A stretch of DNA of 5,728 nucleotides from Desulfobacteraceae bacterium (GTDB taxonomy: Bacteria; Desulfobacterota; Desulfobacteria; Desulfobacterales; Desulfobacteraceae): assembly GCA_024225895.1 (NCBI GenBank), contig JAAEMC010000103.1:1-5728 (forward strand), given 5' to 3'. Positions 1 to 4,608 of this stretch are shown one piece after another. Each line of letters opens with the position of its first letter. Positions within the stretch are counted from its first letter, which is position 1. The position numbers and the translations under genes were made by a program. The notes under the pieces were generated by a model. The model searched no databases. It was not told where the DNA came from and was given only the letters and a program-made list of their open reading frames with translations.

Positions 1-43
1 CCCTTTTTTCTTTTTTTTTTATAACGAAAAAAATAAAGGTCCC
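1..43 (+). promoter_or_regulatory. Upstream region of the solute-binding protein gene: T tract, possible -10, RBS
   Basis: The window opens with a pyrimidine run that is almost all T (positions 4-20), which may be the tail of a terminator of a gene outside the window. TATAAC at 20-25 resembles a sigma70 -10 box, but its -35 would fall in the T run or off the edge, so it cannot be confirmed. AAAGG at 35-39 is a plausible ribosome binding site, with a short spacing of 4 bases to the ATG at 44. Confidence 0.3.
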
Positions 44-826
44 ATGAAAAAATTTATCTTCTCATTGGTTATCTTATTATTATTTCAAATCGTTTCATTT
101 GCAGAAACAATAATCAATATTACGAATGGAGAATGGGAACCATATCTCTCAGAATATTCCTACAAGTACGGATTCGCCTCCCACATCGTTTCTGAGGCAT
201 TTGAATTTGAAGGAATAAAAGTCGAATGGGGGTTTTTCCCATGGAAACGCTCATATGTATTAGCAAAATCTGGAAAATGGGATGCCTCTGCTGTTTGGTG
301 GCCATCAAATAAAGCAAAAGTGGATTTTTTAGTCTCTGTACCTGTAGTTTATACATCATTTGTATTTTATCATCTTAAAAGTCATACATTTCAATGGGAA
401 TCAATTAAAAACCTAAAAGGGCTTAGAATCGGATTCACTCGGGGATACCATTACGGCAAAGAATTTATGACTGCTGTAGAAAATGGAGAAATTGATGTTG
501 AAGTTATGACAACAGATGAACAGAATTTTAAAAGACTGTTGCTTGGTCAGATACAGATATTCCCGAATGATCCAATCGTAGGATACTCTCAGATAAGGAA
601 CAGCTTTTCTCCCGATAAAGTTAAACTCTTTACGCATCACCCGAAAGAGTTTGAGAAAAGCACTCTTAATCTGATCATTTCCAAAAAATGTAAGAATGGA
701 ATATTATTTTTAGAGAGATTCAATTCAGGTATGAAAAAACTAAAAAAAAGCGGGAGACTCGATCAGATGTACAAAGATCTAAATATTGGAAAATATGACA
801 AACAAAAAACCAAATGGAAAAAATAA
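44..826 (+). CDS. Periplasmic solute-binding protein, SBP_bac_3 (amino-acid-binding) type
   Basis: A 260-residue exported protein that should bind a small solute, perhaps a polar amino acid, in the periplasm. Residues 1-20 are a classic Sec signal peptide (KK, hydrophobic core, SFA before the likely cut at residue 20/21). The mature part starts with the family-like NGEWEPY (28-34), then FFPWKR (64-69) and GKWDASAVWW (77-86), rich in aromatic residues that could line the ligand cleft. LKGLRIGFTRGYHYG (124-138) marks the usual crossover into the second lobe, and the C-terminal helix FNSGMKKLKKSGRLDQMY fits the family end. About 240 mature residues is normal for this fold. No permease or ATPase gene is next to it in the window, so it may be an orphan binding protein or a sensor-like relative; the upstream side is not visible. 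The gene is clearly more AT-rich than the peptidase gene downstream. The family is confident, the ligand is unknown. Confidence 0.9.
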   Translation: MKKFIFSLVILLLFQIVSFAETIINITNGEWEPYLSEYSYKYGFASHIVSEAFEFEGIKVEWGFFPWKRSYVLAKSGKWDASAVWWPSNKAKVDFLVSVPVVYTSFVFYHLKSHTFQWESIKNLKGLRIGFTRGYHYGKEFMTAVENGEIDVEVMTTDEQNFKRLLLGQIQIFPNDPIVGYSQIRNSFSPDKVKLFTHHPKEFEKSTLNLIISKKCKNGILFLERFNSGMKKLKKSGRLDQMYKDLNIGKYDKQKTKWKK

Positions 827-830
827 GAAA

Positions 831-853
831 GGTAGAATTTTTACCATTTTTTT
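831..853 (+). terminator. Weak rho-independent terminator after the solute-binding protein gene
   Basis: Four bases after the stop codon, GGTAG (831-835) can pair with TTACC (841-845, one G-U pair) around a 5-base loop, followed after one A by seven Ts (847-853). The stem is short and AT-rich, so efficiency is uncertain. Its position argues that the next gene has its own promoter. Confidence 0.45.
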
Positions 854-855
854 AA

Positions 856-872
856 AAAGACACGTTGTCTTT
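856..872. repeat. Hairpin with 7-bp perfect arms
   Basis: AAAGACA (856-862) and TGTCTTT (866-872) are perfect inverted arms around CGT. Read on the minus strand the hairpin runs straight into a TTTTT stretch, so it would be terminator-like in that direction; on the plus strand no T run follows. It lies directly after the terminator at 831-853, so the two may form a tandem block. It could also be a protein-binding site. Confidence 0.35.
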
Positions 873-881
873 CTGATTTGC

Positions 882-910
882 TTAAAAATTCCCATGTAAT
901 TGATTATAAT
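882..910 (+). promoter_or_regulatory. Candidate sigma70 promoter for the LuxR/MalT-like regulator
   Basis: TTAAAA (882-887, 4 of 6 to TTGACA) is followed after exactly 17 bases by a perfect TATAAT (905-910). The -10 lies inside a 12-bp perfect palindrome, TGATTATAATCA (901-912), which could double as an operator. Transcription would start near 917 and leave a leader of about 160 bases before the regulator's ATG at 1078. Confidence 0.45.
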
Positions 911-973
911 CATAACGGTGTTAAAAATTTCTGTTGAAATTTCATGAAATATTCAAGCTACAAGTCTTAAGGG

Positions 974-983
974 TGGGATGATG
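974..983 (+). promoter_or_regulatory. MalT-box-like sequence upstream of the regulator gene
   Basis: TGGGATGATG matches 8 of 10 positions of the MalT box as I recall it (GGGGATGAGG, with T or G allowed at position 6). It sits about 95 bp before the start of a MalT-type regulator. A looser match of 6 of 10 can be read on the opposite strand just downstream, around 986-995. LAL regulators other than MalT need not use this sequence, so this is a weak candidate for an autoregulatory site. Confidence 0.2.
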
Positions 984-1039
984 GTTTTCCCCCATTCTGA
1001 TTTTGAATGCTTTTTTCCAGCCAAAGAATGAATATAGGG

Positions 1040-1067
1040 TTGCGCAGCCATGATCTGTTGTTATAAA
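1040..1067 (+). promoter_or_regulatory. Second promoter candidate, close enough to give a near-leaderless mRNA
   Basis: TTGCGC (1040-1045, 3 of 6) and TATAAA (1062-1067, 5 of 6) are 16 bases apart. A start site about 7 bases after the -10 would fall near 1074, only about four bases before the ATG at 1078. This would agree with the absence of any Shine-Dalgarno-like sequence in front of that ATG. The -35 is weak. Confidence 0.3.
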
Positions 1068-1077
1068 ATCTTTTTCC

Positions 1078-3711
1078 ATGCAGTTTTTAAAAACAAAATT
1101 TCACATCCCCGACGTTGAAAAAGAGCCCTTGGTCAAAAGGGTGGCGCTTTTAAAGGATCTGGGAAACGGGCGTTCAAAAGAACTGATCCTTGTCTGTGCA
1201 CCGGCAGGCTTTGGCAAATCAACCTTTGTTTCCCAATGGATACATGATACCGGACTTGTAGAACAAACAGCCTGGCTTTCCCTTGAAGACTCTGAAAATG
1301 ACCCGGTTCTTTTTTGGGCTTACGTTATGGGGTCACTGAATAATGTGGCGCCCCATATTTGCGATTCCCCGCTGATGCAGCTCCAGGCAGCGAGCGCCGC
1401 AGGGCTTGAAGATGTCCTCATCTCCATGATCAATCAAATCCAGGAATCCGGCCAACCTTTTCTGCTGGTCCTGGATGATTATCACCTGATAAACAACCCG
1501 GTCATCCATGACAGCCTTAATTTCTTCATTGACCATCCCTGTGACAATTTAACTTTGGTGATCAGCAGCCGGAAAAAACCTTTTCCCGGCCTTTCAAGAC
1601 TGAGGGTATCCGGCAGGCTCAAAGAGATCACGGAAAAACACTTGCGGTTTTCCTCACTGGAAATTATTCAATTCATTAAAAAATTTGCAAATATCACGCC
1701 CGACCCTAAACAGGCCCGACTGATCGGCAAAAAGACCGAAGGGTGGATTGCCGCCTTGAAATTAGCCATGATCTCGTTCCAGGAAAATAAAGCTGTTGCG
1801 TTCAAGGAATTTTTTGGCAATGACAGGTTTATCCAGGATTATCTGATGGAAGAAGTCTATTTGCGGCTGCCTGAAAAAATAAGGGCATTCATTGCAAAAA
1901 TCAGCTTTCTGGACCGCTTCTGCCCTGATCTGTGCACTGCGGCCACCAATGATTTGAATGCTGACAAGCATATCCATTACATGCTTTCCCACCATCTTTT
2001 TTTAATTGCCCTGGATGATAAGGGCAACTGGTACCGTTTCCATCACCTGTTCCAGGATTTTTTAAAAAAACGCCTTGAAAAAGAAATGCCCGATACCATC
2101 TGCCGTATCCATGAAAATGCCCATTTCTGGTTTGAAGATAATAATTATTTTGATGAAGCCTTTCACCATGCCCTTGCCGCCGAACGCCAGGACCTGGCCG
2201 CAAAGGTTCTGGCCAAAAATATCCCCGAACTTTATGGGGAAAGGGGGGAGCAGCCTTTCATCGAAATCTTTTTACAACTTTCCCTCACCCATCTGATGTC
2301 CGAACCGGTTCTGGCCTGTTATTATTTTGGTTTTCAAACCTTTTGCGGCCAATTTGATGTCCTGGATGAAATGAAAACTCTTATGGATAAAGACTGGAAT
2401 AAAAAAGACAAAGACCTGCTCCAGGGATTTTATACCGGCTTTTGCGCCTATCAGGCGTTTTATATTAAAGGAGATATTCATACAACCATTGACAAAGGCA
2501 ATGATGCTTTGCGGCTAATCCCGCTGGAGCACGGATCTTTACGCAAAACATTAGAGTTTCTCGTCACCTTGTCCCATAGGTTTCTGGGACAGATTGAACC
2601 GGCTATTAAACTTGCCCAGCCCAGAGATGATGACAACCTGATCATGTCGGCTCTGGTGGTTACGAACCGGGCCCATCTTGAAGTTGAACTGGGAAACCTG
2701 ACCTATGCCGAGGGTTTGATCACAGACAAAATCAGCATCATGGAAAGAATTTTTCAAAATACACCCCCCCCGTCATGTGGATTTTTATATTTAACTTACG
2801 GCCTGATCTATAAAGAGAAGAATCAACTGGCAGAAGCCCGAAAGGCTTTTGAAAAATGCATCTCCATCATCAACCAGGGCGGATTCCTTGAACTGATCAT
2901 CGTTTCCTACAGCGAATATGCCAGGGTTTTAGCCCTTCTCAAGGAGTTTGACAAGGCCCATGAGGCGGTGGATCATGCCATCCGACTGGGGCAGCAGACA
3001 TTTTCCTGGCTGGAAAAATACTATTATACTTACAAAGTAGATATCTGGTTAAAAGAAAAAAAAATAGACCTTATCAAACCCTGGGCTGATGAGTTCAAGG
3101 TGAAAAAAGGGCTTTCATTTTTATACTACCAAAGCGAAGACTATCTGATCCTGGCAAGCTATCTGATGGTAAAACAAGAATGGGACAAGGTGAACCTGAT
3201 ATTGGACTTTATGATAGCAGAAGACGAACAAGATCATCGTCATGGCCGGCTTATCCAATGCTATGTATTAAAAGCAAAAGCCATGTATCTTACCGGAGAT
3301 AAGAATGAGGCAGAGGTATTTTTAACCAAAGCCTTTGAGATTGCAAGAAACCAGGGGCATGCCCTTGTTTTCGTAAAGGTGTTCAAGGATATCAAGGCAC
3401 TTTTTGAAACCTGCCGCCAAAAAAAGCTCATCCCCCAATATCTTTATGACCACCTGGATTTTAAAGATATGCAAACAAAGCCTGCCCAGCCCAAAACCGT
3501 CGAGATTTATGATTTTAAGGAACATTTCAATACCCGTGAGCTGGATATTTTAAAACTTTTTCAAAAAGGGGTGTCCAACAAGGAAGCTGCCGATATCCTC
3601 TGCCTTTCCGTGAATACCGTCCGCTGGTATGCCAGCAAAATATTTCTCAAACTCGATGTTAAAAGAAGGGGACAGGCCGTTTCCAGGGCTGTTCAGCTCG
3701 ACCTCATCTAA
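1078..3711 (+). CDS. LuxR-family transcriptional regulator, MalT/LAL type (STAND ATPase)
   Basis: An 877-residue cytoplasmic, ATP-dependent regulator of the large LuxR (LAL) class, close to MalT's roughly 900 residues. The N-terminus (LKTKFHIP then LVKRVALLKDL) is the usual lead into the ATPase. Walker A is APAGFGKST (41-49, Lys47), Walker B LVLDDYH (130-136, Asp133/134), and SSRKKP (163-168) followed by LSRLRVSGRLKEI gives the sensor arginine and the family's RLR motif. Helical, TPR-like repeats fill about 390-800 and are the likely place for inducer binding. Residues 817-877 are a LuxR/GerE HTH with TRELDILKLF, SNKEAADIL and the recognition helix around TVRWYASKIFLKL. ATG 1078 is chosen because it is the first start after the in-frame TGA at 1051 and the N-terminus aligns with the family, although no Shine-Dalgarno precedes it. 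The inducer and targets are unknown; no sugar operon adjoins it. The frame is intact and contains a C8 run at 2764-2771. Confidence 0.96.
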   Translation: MQFLKTKFHIPDVEKEPLVKRVALLKDLGNGRSKELILVCAPAGFGKSTFVSQWIHDTGLVEQTAWLSLEDSENDPVLFWAYVMGSLNNVAPHICDSPLMQLQAASAAGLEDVLISMINQIQESGQPFLLVLDDYHLINNPVIHDSLNFFIDHPCDNLTLVISSRKKPFPGLSRLRVSGRLKEITEKHLRFSSLEIIQFIKKFANITPDPKQARLIGKKTEGWIAALKLAMISFQENKAVAFKEFFGNDRFIQDYLMEEVYLRLPEKIRAFIAKISFLDRFCPDLCTAATNDLNADKHIHYMLSHHLFLIALDDKGNWYRFHHLFQDFLKKRLEKEMPDTICRIHENAHFWFEDNNYFDEAFHHALAAERQDLAAKVLAKNIPELYGERGEQPFIEIFLQLSLTHLMSEPVLACYYFGFQTFCGQFDVLDEMKTLMDKDWNKKDKDLLQGFYTGFCAYQAFYIKGDIHTTIDKGNDALRLIPLEHGSLRKTLEFLVTLSHRFLGQIEPAIKLAQPRDDDNLIMSALVVTNRAHLEVELGNLTYAEGLITDKISIMERIFQNTPPPSCGFLYLTYGLIYKEKNQLAEARKAFEKCISIINQGGFLELIIVSYSEYARVLALLKEFDKAHEAVDHAIRLGQQTFSWLEKYYYTYKVDIWLKEKKIDLIKPWADEFKVKKGLSFLYYQSEDYLILASYLMVKQEWDKVNLILDFMIAEDEQDHRHGRLIQCYVLKAKAMYLTGDKNEAEVFLTKAFEIARNQGHALVFVKVFKDIKALFETCRQKKLIPQYLYDHLDFKDMQTKPAQPKTVEIYDFKEHFNTRELDILKLFQKGVSNKEAADILCLSVNTVRWYASKIFLKLDVKRRGQAVSRAVQLDLI

Positions 3712-3725
3712 GCTTATGCCCATGC

Positions 3726-3748
3726 AAAAACAAGGGCCTGTTTTTTTT
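3726..3748. terminator. Possible two-way terminator after the regulator gene
   Basis: AAAAACA (3726-3732) pairs with TGTTTTT (3739-3745) around the loop AGGGCC, and the T run continues to 3748. On the minus strand the same hairpin has its own T stretch, so it could end transcripts from both sides. The stem is mostly A-T. A competing pairing of GCCC (3718-3721) with GGGC (3734-3737) is also possible. It begins 14 bases after the regulator's stop. Confidence 0.5.
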
Positions 3749-3848
3749 AAGTTGAGTCTATTTTATTTTCTTGACAAAAAGCATTGTATTTTGCATTCTG
3801 TTCATCAATAATTTCTTTGATATCATCAATAAAACATTGATCACTCAT
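3747..3848 (-). CDS. Possible 33-residue ORF, function unknown
   Basis: ATG at 3848-3846 opens a 33-codon frame ending in TAA at 3749-3747, which touches the terminator hairpin of the convergent regulator gene. The peptide is acidic and helix-like: MSDQCFIDDIKEIIDE at the start, then an Asn/Lys/Gln-rich end, with two cysteines (Cys5 and Cys25). There is no Shine-Dalgarno sequence on the minus strand before the ATG, and an in-frame TGA lies three codons upstream. I do not recognise it. It may be a chance ORF; the protein-like composition and the shared terminator are the only points in its favour. Confidence 0.2.
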   Translation of the reverse strand: MSDQCFIDDIKEIIDEQNAKYNAFCQENKIDST

Positions 3849-4009
3849 AAAAACAGGTCAAGAAATAAAAAAATGACTCTCAAGAAATTTAAACTTAACC
3901 CTTCTTAGCCGGCTGAACCATCTCGTCTGTTTTTTGTTGCAGAAAATATACAATACCTTTTTCAACCTTCAAACCCTGCAACCAGCCTGCCAAAGAAAAA
4001 TACATCTCA

Positions 4010-4029
4010 GGTGATACCGGGGTATCACC
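4010..4029. repeat. Perfect 9+2+9 dyad
   Basis: GGTGATACC (4010-4018) and GGTATCACC (4021-4029) are perfect inverted copies separated by GG. As RNA it would form 8 pairs with a four-base loop. There is no adjoining T run, so it is not an ordinary terminator. It could be an operator for a dimeric regulator, a REP-type unit, or a hairpin from a mobile element. The symmetry is certain, the role is not. Confidence 0.75.
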
Positions 4030-4050
4030 CGCTTCTCAATTCACCGCGCA

Positions 4051-4105
4051 AGCCATCAGGAAACATGGCTGTCTTAGCCCTTCCGCCTGATTCCATCAGG
4101 GATGG
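4051..4105. repeat. Cluster of overlapping, mutually exclusive hairpins
   Basis: AGCCAT (4051-4056) pairs with ATGGCT (4065-4070), but GGCT (4067-4070) can instead pair with AGCC (4076-4079). Further on CCTGAT (4086-4091) pairs with ATCAGG (4095-4100), while CCATC (4093-4097) can instead pair with GATGG (4101-4105). The 8-mer CCATCAGG occurs at 4053-4060 and again at 4093-4100, exactly 40 bases apart. Such alternatives recall switch-like or REP-like structured sequence; no known riboswitch consensus was recognised. Confidence 0.45.
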
Positions 4106-4263
4106 ATCCAAAAGGAATTCTATAGTGATTCTGAAAAATATGTTCTGAAAAAACAACATTAATTAGTGGAATCACTTAAAAGCAAATCGATTTTGTATCA
4201 TCCGATTTCTATACTTGAGGTGTGGCAACGGCTGTACACTTAGCGGAACTTTATTCTACGATT

Positions 4264-4273
4264 TGCTATAAAT
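4264..4273 (+). promoter_or_regulatory. Possible extended -10 promoter element
   Basis: TGCTATAAAT contains TG, one base, then TATAAA, which fits an extended -10. No -35 is recognisable 16-18 bases upstream. If active it would transcribe towards the short SD-led ORF at 4400 and the peptidase gene. Confidence 0.2.
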
Positions 4274-4351
4274 GTTGCTCAGCCACGTTTTATTGATAGG
4301 AATTCCATACACACAAATCCCAACATATTGATTTTAAACGATTATTACACA

Positions 4352-4394
4352 ACCTTGGCCAATTCTTATTAGAACCTTACCAAGGTGAAAGGAG
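4352..4394 (+). promoter_or_regulatory. Inverted repeat directly ahead of a Shine-Dalgarno-like sequence
   Basis: ACCTTGG (4352-4358) and CCAAGGT (4380-4386) are perfect 7-base inverted arms with a 21-base spacer. One base later comes AAAGGAG (4388-4394), the strongest ribosome-binding-site match in this gap. The hairpin could affect access to it. What it would translate is only a very short ORF. Confidence 0.3.
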
Positions 4395-4399
4395 AATGA

Positions 4400-4447
4400 A
4401 TGAAGCAACTTCACATCAGGGTCTTCATCCGAAGCCCAACAGTTTGA
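4400..4447 (+). CDS. Possible 15-residue leader peptide or start of a lost gene
   Basis: ATG 4400 stands 5 bases after AAAGGAG (4388-4394), an ideal start context, and opens 15 codons (MKQLHIRVFIRSPTV) to TGA 4445-4447. An overlapping ATG at 4396 is too close to the ribosome binding site; it would give 19 codons. No run of one regulatory amino acid codon is seen, so classic attenuation is not supported. A third frame stays open from 4404 to 4523 without a usable start, so the site may be what remains of a frameshifted gene. The peptidase start is about 160 bases downstream. Weak overall. Confidence 0.2.
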   Translation: MKQLHIRVFIRSPTV

Positions 4448-4593
4448 TGGACTGAACAAGGCTACCATAAGTGACTGCATTGTGACCAATAGGCACAAAA
4501 ATCAGGGAAATGACAACAAGTGAGAAATTTCCAGGGCAGCGGTCATTTATTCAAGAGTTAATGAAAAGAATTTTTAATTACTATTTTAAGTGT

Positions 4594-4599
4594 GGGGAG
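4594..4599 (+). promoter_or_regulatory. Ribosome binding site that fixes the peptidase start
   Basis: GGGGAG ends 9 bases before ATG 4609. An in-frame ATG 16 codons further upstream (4561) lacks a comparable site and would put a polar stretch in front of the signal peptide, so 4609 is preferred. Confidence 0.7.
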
Positions 4600-4608
4600 A
4601 AAACAATT

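Larger units (their letters stand above)
3895..4159 (-). pseudogene. Possible frameshifted minus-strand gene remnant (about 87 codons)
   Basis: Two minus-strand frames overlap by a few bases. The first runs from ATG 4159 to TGA 4027-4025 (44 residues, with MESGGRAKTAMFPDGLRG in its second half). The second is open from 4035 to TAA 3897-3895 (46 residues, with EMYFSLAGWLQGLKVEKG). They are one base out of phase. Removing one G from GGG at 4028-4030 would join them as GELRSGDTPVSPEMYFS and give a continuous frame of about 87 codons. The second half has a protein-like mix of residues. No ribosome binding site is seen before ATG 4159, and I recognise no family. Either this is a decayed gene, or it is a structured repeat that happens to be open; the dyad at 4010-4029 lies inside it. 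Confidence 0.25.
3712..4608. other. 897-bp gap with no convincing intact gene, rich in inverted repeats
   Basis: Between the regulator's stop and the peptidase start I find no ORF with both a good start signal and recognisable family features. Several frames of 15-48 codons exist on both strands, as expected by chance at this composition. Structure seen includes a possible two-way terminator (3726-3748), a frameshifted minus-strand frame (3895-4159), a perfect dyad (4010-4029), clustered hairpins (4051-4105), 8-bp inverted arms AGTGATTC / GAATCACT (4124-4131 and 4169-4176), a direct repeat TTCTGAAAAA (4129-4138 and 4143-4152), and an inverted repeat ahead of an SD-like site (4352-4394). The pattern suggests gene decay or a repeat element and not a simple promoter region. 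Confidence 0.7.

Noticed and set aside
1050..1118. 22-codon upstream ORF overlapping the regulator start out of frame
   Set aside because: It lacks a ribosome binding site and would not be on a transcript that begins near 1074; nothing favours it over chance.
1901..2203. 100-codon open frame on the minus strand
   Set aside because: It is antisense to the LAL regulator, whose family assignment in this region is secure.
3418..3424. A AAA AAG slippery heptamer in the regulator frame
   Set aside because: A dnaX-type heptamer, but I see no internal SD upstream and no stem-loop downstream; Lys-Lys codons commonly create it.
4010..4105. Known riboswitch or CRISPR repeat
   Set aside because: I could not match the cobalamin or cyclic-di-GMP consensus cores, and there are no regularly spaced repeats with unique spacers.
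4334..4480. 48-codon minus-strand frame with a hydrophobic start
   Set aside because: It has no ribosome binding site, overlaps the better plus-strand start signal at 4388-4402, and frames of this length are expected by chance here.
4561..4608. Upstream in-frame ATG at 4561 as the peptidase start
   Set aside because: The GGGGAG site at 4594-4599 and the signal peptide that begins with MRKRF both point to ATG 4609.
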